From Bacillota bacterium (GTDB taxonomy: Bacteria > Bacillota > GCA-003054495 > Carboxydocellales > JAJZTU01): a stretch of DNA of 9,701 nt. The notes under the pieces are model-generated. The model saw only the letters and a list, made by a program, of their open reading frames with translations, was not told the origin of the DNA and ran no database searches. A program made the translations under genes and the position numbers. This document shows positions 1 to 4,403 of the stretch, piece after piece (the stretch's first letter is position 1; every line of letters starts with the position of its first letter). The stretch spans positions 1-9,701 of the forward strand of contig JAJZTU010000114.1 in assembly GCA_021848765.1 (NCBI GenBank). The letters are read 5' to 3'.

Positions 1-152
1 ACAAAGAAACCGGTGAAATCTGGAAAAAAGATAAGCTTCATAAGGACCATTATGATGTGAGTAATCCAAGAACCGGTAAAAAGGTGAAAGAAGTAGATTT
101 CGGTGGACGGAGAATTTGGCCTGCTGGACCGAAAAACAAAAATAAAAGGTAG
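1..152 (+). CDS. 3' end of a probable polymorphic-toxin gene (C-terminal tail, truncated by window start)
   Basis: An open frame enters the window and ends at TAG 150-152. The visible 49 residues are highly charged: an EIWKKDKLHKDHYDV core, then a Thr-Gly-Lys turn, then an RIWPAGPKNKNKR end. A compact basic, His/Asp/Tyr-rich tail followed at once by a small gene is the usual layout of the C-terminal nuclease module of polymorphic (RHS, CdiA or similar) toxins with its immunity gene. That identification is inference; I cannot name the toxin family, and the delivery part of the protein, if any, lies outside the window. The same tail recurs at 1701-1852 with one base changed (124 C versus 1824 G, Ala versus Gly), so this copy may be the end of a full gene or another orphan fragment. 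Confidence 0.55.
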   Translation, partial: KETGEIWKKDKLHKDHYDVSNPRTGKKVKEVDFGGRRIWPAGPKNKNKR

Positions 153-200
153 ATGATCCTAATGGAAGTTGTCTCAAAGAAAAGCTTTTTAGAATTGTTA
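1..200 (+). repeat. Direct repeat, copy A (200 bp, may extend left of window)
   Basis: Bases 1-200 match 1701-1900 at every position except 124 (C here, G at 1824). The copy covers the toxin tail, its stop and the first 16 codons of the next gene. The match ends exactly at 200/1900. The left limit cannot be seen because the window starts inside the repeat; the bases just before 1701 are known but those before 1 are not. Confidence 0.97.
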
Positions 201-758
201 GAAAGCCAATCGATTTTTGATTACTCTGAGTTTAAAGGTTCACAAGGCGAGATTATTTTAGGCTTGAAGGATAATATTAGATATTTAGATCTTTCTTTAG
301 AGCAACCAAATTACAACGAGCTAAACCAATACCTAAATAAAGAAAACACTTTGATCAAATGGGTTATAAATATCCTTCAAGTCAATACACTAAAGAAAAT
401 GTATATCCACCCTCCTGAAGGTAAGTGGTTAAGGGGGAAATCTACAGACCCTGAATTCCTCCATGCTAAAAACCTATTAAAGACCTATTCATTAAAAAAC
501 AGTTTTACTGGCGGAATTTCCTTTTTTCCCTCGGGAAAAAAGGAATTTGAAGATTTTCTTAAAATCTTTAGTATTAACGCTTTTCGCTCTAACTGTGATG
601 TTATCTTTTTATTAATTTGTGAAAAAGTAAGTTTTGTTTTAGCTCCTTGTGATCATTTTGATTACCATATTTACCCTTCAAATGTTGAACAGTTTATATC
701 TATTGCTCAAAAACTTCTACCGTCACCGGAATTTACTTTCACGAGTAAGACAAATTAA
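153..758 (+). CDS. Probable immunity protein of the upstream toxin (hypothetical, 201 aa)
   Basis: The protein is 201 residues, soluble, with no signal peptide or membrane segment, rich in Lys, Asn, Phe, Ile and Leu, and AT-rich like the surrounding island. I do not recognise a family. Its ATG directly follows the toxin-tail stop (TAG 150-152, ATG 153-155), so it is probably translationally coupled to the toxin. This is the position expected of a cognate immunity gene; that role is inferred from position only. A second in-frame ATG at 162 is possible: the AAAAGG at 144-149 is rather close for 153 and rather far for 162. The first 16 codons are duplicated at 1853-1900, where the rest of the gene is missing. 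A terminator lies about 45 bases downstream. An unrelated small cytoplasmic protein cannot be excluded. Confidence 0.6.
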   Translation: MILMEVVSKKSFLELLESQSIFDYSEFKGSQGEIILGLKDNIRYLDLSLEQPNYNELNQYLNKENTLIKWVINILQVNTLKKMYIHPPEGKWLRGKSTDPEFLHAKNLLKTYSLKNSFTGGISFFPSGKKEFEDFLKIFSINAFRSNCDVIFLLICEKVSFVLAPCDHFDYHIYPSNVEQFISIAQKLLPSPEFTFTSKTN

Positions 759-802
759 CTATTAACTGCTTGATTGCCAAATCTCCTGCATATAAAAGTA
801 TC

Positions 803-845
803 TGTACCTCCCATGATAGCAATATCATACGGGAGGTACATTTTT
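803..845 (+). terminator. Strong intrinsic terminator after the immunity gene
   Basis: Left arm 803-818 pairs with right arm 823-840: a 6-bp upper stem, a 2-nt bulge (829-830) and a 10-bp GC-rich lower stem, closed by a GCAA (GNRA-type) tetraloop and followed by TTTTT at 841-845. It ends the toxin-immunity transcript. It also lies just after the stop of a small minus-strand reading frame (848-949), so it could act in both directions, though the minus-strand T-run is weaker. Confidence 0.8.
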
Positions 846-847
846 GC

Positions 848-949
848 TCATTCTAAATCGCCTGTTAGTTCTAAAACTAAGAGTCGAATCAAAGTTTTGC
901 CCCTTATAGCATTTAATTTTGCAAAAATTTGATCATATAATTCAACCAT
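848..949 (-). other. Possible small minus-strand ORF or gene remnant (33 codons)
   Basis: On the minus strand, ATG at 949-947 opens 33 codons ending in TGA at 850-848. The peptide starts MVELYDQIFAKLNAIRGK and ends LVLELTGDLE, which has the composition of a real helical protein rather than noise. The frame stays open upstream to about 1007 without another clear start. No Shine-Dalgarno precedes the ATG. The stop sits 7 bases from the hairpin at 803-840. It could be the 3' end of a lost gene or of a mobile-element ORF, or chance; I do not recognise the family. Confidence 0.3.
912..941 (+). promoter_or_regulatory. Weak candidate promoter for the 953-1590 unit
   Basis: A perfect TATAAT lies at 936-941, after the terminator at 803-845 and before the second toxin-tail/metallopeptidase unit. 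The expected -35 position, around 913-918, reads TTAATT and is poor. No extended -10 is present. In an AT-rich stretch this could be chance. Confidence 0.3.
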
Positions 950-952
950 TGA

Positions 953-1120
953 CACACAACGTATCCACAATCGGAACCTAACATAAAAGGACAGGGAAGG
1001 GAACGAATTCAAAAGAAAAGAAAGAATCCTAATTGGGAAGATAGGTCAAATAAACCAAAAGATAGACCAATTAGACCGAAGAAGCATACCCCAGGTAGAG
1101 AACACCGAAAATATAAGTGA
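953..1120 (+). pseudogene. Orphan toxin C-terminal tail (no start codon)
   Basis: After a TGA at 950-952 the frame is open to TGA 1118-1120 with no ATG, GTG or TTG before its end, so it is not an independent gene. The peptide is strongly basic and Pro/Asn-rich; it includes KNPNWEDRSNKPKDRP and finishes PKKHTPGREHRKYK. This resembles the extreme C-termini of polymorphic toxins, and it is followed 20 bases later by a small gene, the same layout as the tail and immunity gene at 1-758. I read it as a displaced 3' fragment of a different toxin, of the kind seen as orphan rhs/cdiA cassettes. The toxin assignment is inference; the lack of a start is direct. Confidence 0.45.
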
Positions 1121-1124
1121 AATT

Positions 1125-1132
1125 AAAGGTGA
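1125..1132 (+). promoter_or_regulatory. Ribosome binding site fixing the start at 1141
   Basis: AAAGGTGA lies 8 bases before the ATG at 1141. This favours the ATG over the in-frame GTG at 1117, which overlaps the upstream stop and has no comparable site. Confidence 0.75.
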
Positions 1133-1140
1133 AGTTTTAT

Positions 1141-1590
1141 ATGATCGAAAAGAAGCTTAGACGAGGATTAAGAATAAAGTTCGAAAAAGGTGTTGATCCT
1201 GAAGTCCGTAGAGCAATATTAGAATTTGCCGTGTGGTTGCGTCAACAAGTTGACTTTCCTATTAGAGTACCGGTATATGTTAAGAAAGCCACTCAAATTA
1301 AAAGTAAAGAAGGGGAGCTTGTTTGTGGAACTTTCTGGGAACCCGATAATAAAAATGTTGAGCCGTATATCAGGGTTTCCACAGGTGATTACTACGAACT
1401 GATAGAGAAGTGGGGAAAAGATAATGCTTTGGCGTCTATATTAGATACCATAGCGCACGAAATTGCCCATTACGAACAGTGGCTAAAGGATAAACCTTCA
1501 AGTTGTAGGAGTGCCTCCAATAGGGCTAGGATATTAATGAAAAAATATTCTGCACAAGGGCACACCCATAAAAATTGTTCTAAGCATTAG
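1141..1590 (+). CDS. Small HExxH (zincin-like) putative metallopeptidase, 149 aa
   Basis: The 149-residue protein carries DTIAHEIAHYEQW at about residues 102-114, with HEIAH at 106-110: the zinc-binding, catalytic helix of zincin metallopeptidases. There is no signal peptide or membrane segment. In related small metallopeptidases a third zinc ligand (Glu) normally lies on the next helix; here that stretch reads SSCRSASNRARILMKKY and shows no Glu, so zinc binding may be altered or the enzyme inactive. The C-terminus is His/Cys-rich (HTHKNCSKH). The gene follows an orphan toxin tail by 20 bases, where an immunity gene would sit, and is followed by a terminator. It may be an immunity protein using a metallopeptidase fold, a toxin-processing peptidase, or an unrelated gene. 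The HExxH motif is certain; the role is not. Confidence 0.65.
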   Translation: MIEKKLRRGLRIKFEKGVDPEVRRAILEFAVWLRQQVDFPIRVPVYVKKATQIKSKEGELVCGTFWEPDNKNVEPYIRVSTGDYYELIEKWGKDNALASILDTIAHEIAHYEQWLKDKPSSCRSASNRARILMKKYSAQGHTHKNCSKH

Positions 1591-1633
1591 GTAATAGTAT
1601 CTATCACAAACTAACATTGAATACTGATTTAGA

Positions 1634-1660
1634 AATGGGGCTTTTACGCCCCATTCTTTT
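1634..1660 (+). terminator. Intrinsic terminator after the metallopeptidase gene
   Basis: AATGGGGC (1634-1641) pairs with GCCCCATT (1648-1655) around a 6-nt loop, followed by CTTTT. It sits 44 bases after the stop at 1590 and just before the third toxin-tail fragment. Confidence 0.75.
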
Positions 1661-1852
1661 GTAGACAAGGCATCTTTAAAAGGTAATCAAGGTCATCGAC
1701 ACAAAGAAACCGGTGAAATCTGGAAAAAAGATAAGCTTCATAAGGACCATTATGATGTGAGTAATCCAAGAACCGGTAAAAAGGTGAAAGAAGTAGATTT
1801 CGGTGGACGGAGAATTTGGCCTGGTGGACCGAAAAACAAAAATAAAAGGTAG
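1661..1852 (+). pseudogene. Second copy of the first toxin tail (orphan, no start codon)
   Basis: The frame ending at TAG 1850-1852 encodes the same tail as 1-152, with Gly in place of Ala near the end. Here more of the N-terminal side is visible: the frame adds KGNQGHRH before KETGEIWKKDK. The frame is open back to 1628, but that part runs through the terminator hairpin at 1634-1655, so the toxin-derived part probably begins after about 1661. No ATG, GTG or TTG precedes the duplicated tail, so it cannot be translated on its own. It fits an orphan toxin module that could only be expressed after recombining into a full-length toxin gene. Confidence 0.6.
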
Positions 1853-1900
1853 ATGATCCTAATGGAAGTTGTCTCAAAGAAAAGCTTTTTAGAATTGTTA
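1701..1900 (+). repeat. Direct repeat, copy B (200 bp)
   Basis: Matches 1-200 with one mismatch (1824 G versus 124 C), at an offset of exactly 1700. The copy ends at 1900, where the sequence switches to recombinase-derived DNA. Confidence 0.97.
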
Positions 1901-1987
1901 ACAATAATTATCGAGAGTTTCCTTGTCAATGTCGCTGATGATGGTGGAATGCCCTATTCCCATGAGATACCGCTCGAGCTTGATTAA
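1853..1987 (+). pseudogene. Truncated immunity gene fused to foreign DNA
   Basis: The ATG at 1853 and the next 15 codons equal the start of the immunity gene at 153. After codon 16 (base 1900) the frame runs into the antisense of the recombinase fragment and stops at TAA 1985-1987, giving a 44-codon chimera. Nothing beyond the first 16 residues resembles the original protein, so this copy cannot provide its function. Confidence 0.7.
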
Positions 1988-2095
1988 ATGCTGTTTGTAG
2001 GTATCAATCGTCCTGTCAGTGAGGTTCCTCTGCTGGCAATTATTATTGGGTTTATGAGACACCCACAGGAGGACATTTTTTAGATTTTTACGCAT
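1898..2095 (-). pseudogene. Tyrosine recombinase (phage-type integrase), N-terminal fragment only
   Basis: On the minus strand, ATG at 2095 opens 65 codons before a TAA (1900-1898) supplied by the repeat junction. The stretch NLTDRTIDTYKQHLIKLERYL, about residues 24-44, followed by STIISDIDKETLDNY, is typical of the SAM-like N-terminal DNA-binding domain of tyrosine recombinases: helix, Leu-rich helix, then an 'I.DID.ETL..Y' turn. The whole catalytic domain (R...HxxR...Y) is absent. It lies beside the 3' end of tRNA-Leu, on the same strand, reading away from it: the standard place for the integrase of a tRNA-integrated island. An ATG at 2119 is an alternative start; neither has a good ribosome site. 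I am fairly sure of the domain, and sure that the gene is broken. Confidence 0.6.
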
Positions 2096-2131
2096 AAGCA
2101 AAGATAAAATCCTGCGCATTGCGTAAAAAGT

Positions 2132-2169
2132 AAAAAATTCCGAGGTCACTTTTGGTGAAAACCCCGGAA
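2132..2169 (-). terminator. Intrinsic terminator of tRNA-Leu
   Basis: On the minus strand an imperfect hairpin (bases 2169 down to 2138) has a TTCCG/CGGAA base, a G-U pair, GGT/ACC, a TTT bulge, CAC/GTG and a CAAAA loop, followed by TTTTTT (2137-2132). It begins about 19 bases after the tRNA 3' end and lies before the recombinase fragment. Confidence 0.7.
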
Positions 2170-2187
2170 TGCTTGATTTTAAAGGTA

Positions 2188-2275
2188 TGGTGCCGAAGGC
2201 CGGACTCGAACCGGCACGTGGGGCTACCACGCCAGATTTTGAGTCTGGTGCGTCTGCCAATTCCGCCACTTCGGC
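2188..2275 (-). tRNA. tRNA-Leu (anticodon CAA), CCA encoded
   Basis: The minus strand folds into a complete class II tRNA. The acceptor stem GCCGAAG (2275-2269) pairs with CTTCGGC, then an A discriminator and an encoded CCA (2190-2188). The D-arm (GCG/CGC) encloses a GG-containing loop. The anticodon stem CCAGA/TCTGG holds loop CTCAAAA, with anticodon CAA at 2241-2239, reading UUG codons. A long variable arm (CGTGG/CCACG) marks a leucine-type tRNA. The T-arm is GCCGG-TTCGAGT-CCGGC. No intron or defect is seen. Its 3' end is the probable attachment site of the island to its left. Confidence 0.97.
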
Positions 2276-2289
2276 ATATCAATGGTATC

Positions 2290-2318
2290 ATTGTACCAAA
2301 CCTATCTGGCCTTGTCAA
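2290..2318 (-). promoter_or_regulatory. Sigma-A promoter of tRNA-Leu
   Basis: On the minus strand, TTGACA (2318-2313) is separated by exactly 17 bases from TACAAT (2295-2290). Predicted transcription starts near 2283, about 8 bases before the tRNA 5' end. This is near-consensus, as expected for a tRNA gene. Confidence 0.88.
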
Positions 2319-2393
2319 TGTGTGAAAAAGTTACTATGTAGTAGATAATTGGGAAGTTGCTTTAGGAGGTTTTTGATAATTTTCCTTTGTTAT

Positions 2394-2438
2394 TTGACAG
2401 ATATTTTCCTTTCTCGATGTTAGTGTCTATAGTATAAT
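2394..2438 (+). promoter_or_regulatory. dinB promoter region
   Basis: A perfect TATAAT lies at 2433-2438 and a perfect TTGACA at 2394-2399, but they are 33 bases apart and cannot be one promoter. The -10 at 2433 has only a poor -35 (about 2410-2415). The TTGACA at 2394 could pair with a poor -10 near 2416-2421. One of the two probably drives dinB; I favour the TATAAT, whose start site would fall near 2445. Confidence 0.5.
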
Positions 2439-2444
2439 AAGTAC

Positions 2445-2458
2445 AGAACTCAAGTTTG
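2445..2458 (+). promoter_or_regulatory. Possible LexA/DinR operator in front of dinB
   Basis: GAAC-TCAA-GTTT at 2446-2457 matches both half-sites of the Gram-positive LexA (DinR) box, GAAC-N4-GTTY, but not its preferred flanks or centre. It would overlie the predicted transcription start, and dinB is an SOS gene in many bacteria. A single half-matching box in AT-rich DNA could be chance. Confidence 0.4.
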
Positions 2459-2469
2459 GGGGATGAAGT

Positions 2470-3636
2470 ATGGAGGGTTGGGCACGCAAAATAATCCATG
2501 TGGATATGGATGCTTTTTTTGCAGCGGTGGAGCAGCGGGACAACCCCGGACTCCGGGGAAAACCGGTGATCATCGGGGGTAGGCCTGACCAGAGAGGGGT
2601 GGTTTCCACCTGTTCTTATGAAGCCAGGCAATTCGGCGTGCGTTCCGCCATGCCCTTGCGTGAGGCTTTCCGGCGCTGCCCCAACGGGATTTTTTTACCC
2701 GGGAATCATAAGAAATACTGGGCGGTTTCCCGGGAGATTCAGAAAATATTCAGGGAGTATACACCTTTGGTTGAACCCCTTTCTTTGGATGAGGCTTTTT
2801 TAGATGTTACGGGTTGTGAGGGACTTTTTGGTCCGGCAGTGGAGATTGGTAAACAGATTAAGGACAGGATTAGCCGGGAGACCGGTTTGACCGCCTCGGT
2901 GGGAGTGGCCTGCAATAAATTCTTAGCTAAGGTGGCTTCCGATTTGGAAAAACCCTCAGGGTTTGTGGTGATTGGGCCTAAGGACGTGGAACGGGTATTG
3001 TGGCCACTGCCTGTGAGGCGTATCTGGGGGGTAGGAGAAAAGACCGCCCTGCATTTAAGTGAATTTGGTTGGACTACTATTGGCATAGTGGCCCAGCAGC
3101 CTTTAGCCAATCTTAAGGAGAGGTTTGGGAGCTTGGGTGAGCAGCTTTATGCCTTGGCCAGGGGATGGGACGACCGTCCGGTGAATCCCGGGCGGGAGGT
3201 CAAGTCGGTTGGTAATGAAACTACTTTTGCCCGGGACATAGAGGATGGGGACAAGGTAAAGGCTGCTCTTCTGGAACTTGCCCAAGAGGTAGGCAGGAGG
3301 CTTAGGAAGCAGGGACTGGCTGGACGGGTAATAACTTTAAAGCTGAGGTATGCCGATTTTACAACAATTACCCGGGCGGAAACCTTGGTAGAACACACTG
3401 ACTGGGATGGCGAAATATACCGGGTAGCCCATGACCTGTTTATTAAAAATTGGGACCAGACGGCCGTGAGGCTGGTGGGAGTGACTGTTTCCAAGTTAGC
3501 GCCCAGGGATGAGGTGGGTCAGCTAGCCTTCTTTGGCCAGAACCGGGAGAAAGAAGAGAAACTGGCAGAAGCCCTGGACCGGGTGAGGGATAAGTTTGGG
3601 GAGAAAGCAGTTACCCGGGCCAGATTATTAAAATAG
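2470..3636 (+). CDS. dinB: DNA polymerase IV (Y-family translesion polymerase)
   Basis: The 388-residue protein, normal length for the family, copies past damaged template bases without proofreading. In order: the palm motif HVDMDAFFAAVE (10-21) with catalytic D12 and the steric-gate FF; the nucleotide-binding STCSYEARQFGVRS (46-59); the catalytic SLDEAFLDV (105-113) with D107/E108; SVGVACNKFLAK; a helix-hairpin-helix with IWGVGEKTA in the thumb; then the little-finger domain beginning near KSVGNETTF. QLAFF at 351-355 fits the QLxxF sliding-clamp motif. The ATG at 2470 has GGGGGA 6 bases upstream and leaves no room for a longer N-terminus. It is transcribed away from tRNA-Leu and ends in its own probable terminator. 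A LexA-like box upstream suggests SOS control. Confidence 0.95.
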   Translation: MEGWARKIIHVDMDAFFAAVEQRDNPGLRGKPVIIGGRPDQRGVVSTCSYEARQFGVRSAMPLREAFRRCPNGIFLPGNHKKYWAVSREIQKIFREYTPLVEPLSLDEAFLDVTGCEGLFGPAVEIGKQIKDRISRETGLTASVGVACNKFLAKVASDLEKPSGFVVIGPKDVERVLWPLPVRRIWGVGEKTALHLSEFGWTTIGIVAQQPLANLKERFGSLGEQLYALARGWDDRPVNPGREVKSVGNETTFARDIEDGDKVKAALLELAQEVGRRLRKQGLAGRVITLKLRYADFTTITRAETLVEHTDWDGEIYRVAHDLFIKNWDQTAVRLVGVTVSKLAPRDEVGQLAFFGQNREKEEKLAEALDRVRDKFGEKAVTRARLLK

Positions 3637-3642
3637 TTGAGC

Positions 3643-3704
3643 AACAGGTATGCTTCCAGGAAGTGGTGCTTTCCGGTGAAGGTATTACCTGTTATTATTT
3701 TTTT
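3643..3704 (+). terminator. Probable dinB terminator
   Basis: AACAGGTA (3643-3650) pairs with TACCTGTT (3686-3693); the 35 bases between can form further GC pairs. A T-run at 3698-3704 follows. It starts 6 bases after the dinB stop, and its T-run ends exactly where the -35 of the next promoter begins. Confidence 0.55.
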
Positions 3705-3729
3705 GGAACATTTTTTAGATTTCTGCGTC
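3705..3729 (+). promoter_or_regulatory. ECF sigma-factor promoter (probable autoregulation)
   Basis: GGAAC (3705-3709), 16 bases, then CGTC (3726-3729). This is the ECF promoter signature (GGAAC -35, CGTC -10, 16-17-base spacer). It lies 45 bases before the ECF sigma gene, with the Shine-Dalgarno in between. ECF operons commonly transcribe themselves, so the gene product is the likely user. Confidence 0.75.
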
Positions 3730-3756
3730 TATCAAGGTGAGTCCATTTTCCGGAGG

Positions 3757-3764
3757 AAGGAGGG
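3757..3764 (+). promoter_or_regulatory. Ribosome binding site of the ECF sigma gene
   Basis: AAGGAGGG ends 10 bases before the ATG at 3775. It selects this start over the open frame that runs back to a TTG at 3637; that longer start would lie upstream of the promoter. Confidence 0.8.
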
Positions 3765-3774
3765 AACGCTGTTC

Positions 3775-4398
3775 ATGTTAATATCTGATGATGATCTGCT
3801 GTCCCAATGCCGGACGGGGGACAGGGATGCGTTTCAGGCGCTGGTGGAGAAATACCAGCACAAGGTGTACACCATAGCCTACAGGTTTGTGGGCAATGAG
3901 GCTGATGCCAACGATCTGGCCCAGGAGGCTTTTATCAAGGTATATCAGAAGCTCTCAACCTTTAGGGGAGAGAGCAGTTTCCTGACCTGGCTGTACCATA
4001 TTACAGCCAATACCTGCAGGGACGAACTGAGGAAGCGCCAAAACAAGTGGACGGTGTCCCTCGATAATCCGGGCCCCCAGCCGGGAGACGGGACAGCACG
4101 GGTTGAAGGGGTGAGGAGCACCATGGCTGGACCGGAGGAAGTGGCAGTAGCCCGGGAAGTGCAGAGGAATTTGCAGAGGGTGTTAAACCAACTGCCTGCG
4201 GAACAGAAGCTAATTTTAATTATGCGTGAAATACAAGGCTTCTCCTATGAGGAAATCGCCCAGCAGCTGGAGTGTTCACTGGGGACAGTGAAGTCCCGCC
4301 TGAGTAGGGCAAGGGCGGCTTTGAAGGATTTAGTGGTAGCTAATGCGGAATTATTCGGCTTGCCTGGGCAAGTTAATGCTCTGAAGGGAAGGGGGTAG
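3775..4398 (+). CDS. ECF-family RNA polymerase sigma factor (SigW/RpoE type)
   Basis: The 207-residue protein directs RNA polymerase to stress-type promoters. Region 2 spans about 22-88: LVEKYQHKVYTIAYRF, then DANDLAQEAFIKVYQKL (the core-binding DLxQExF motif), then TFRGESSFLTWLYHITANT for -10 recognition. A Gly/Pro-rich linker (about 95-125) joins region 4 (about 136-186), which holds LPAEQKLILIMREIQGFSY and the helix-turn-helix IAQQLECSLGTVKSRLSRAR. It lacks region 1, as ECF factors do. The start is set by AAGGAGGG and by the ECF promoter at 3705-3729. The anti-sigma gene follows by 5 bases, so the two are co-transcribed and probably coupled. It resembles SigW-like factors, but I do not assign a specific symbol. 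Confidence 0.93.
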   Translation: MLISDDDLLSQCRTGDRDAFQALVEKYQHKVYTIAYRFVGNEADANDLAQEAFIKVYQKLSTFRGESSFLTWLYHITANTCRDELRKRQNKWTVSLDNPGPQPGDGTARVEGVRSTMAGPEEVAVAREVQRNLQRVLNQLPAEQKLILIMREIQGFSYEEIAQQLECSLGTVKSRLSRARAALKDLVVANAELFGLPGQVNALKGRG

Positions 4399-4403
4399 AG
4401 GGA

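Noticed and set aside
949..954. TTGACA as a -35 box for the metallopeptidase unit
   Set aside because: No -10-like hexamer lies 16-18 bases downstream.
1117..1140. Upstream GTG start for the metallopeptidase, overlapping the toxin-tail stop by 3 bases
   Set aside because: It is attractive for coupling, but AAAGGTGA sits 8 bases before the ATG at 1141 and no ribosome site serves the GTG.
1644..1904. An 86-codon minus-strand frame over repeat copy B
   Set aside because: It is antisense to the duplicated toxin tail and immunity start, and its composition is not protein-like.
1898..2269. A 123-codon minus-strand frame beginning MAELADAPDSKSG
   Set aside because: Its first third is translated tRNA-Leu, a well-known artefact, and it also reads through the tRNA terminator. 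Only the part from about 2095 down is plausible coding, as the recombinase fragment.
2088..2318. A 76-codon minus-strand frame over the tRNA
   Set aside because: It is another reading frame of the tRNA gene and its terminator, with no independent protein signature.
2364..2370. Perfect AGGAGGT Shine-Dalgarno sequence before dinB
   Set aside because: The only nearby start, TTG at 2373, is 2 bases away and opens a 16-codon peptide of no recognisable character. No gene can be supported.
3637..3774. 46-codon N-terminal extension of the sigma factor from TTG 3637
   Set aside because: It runs through a terminator and the ECF promoter and has no homology-like content; the ATG at 3775 has a strong ribosome site.
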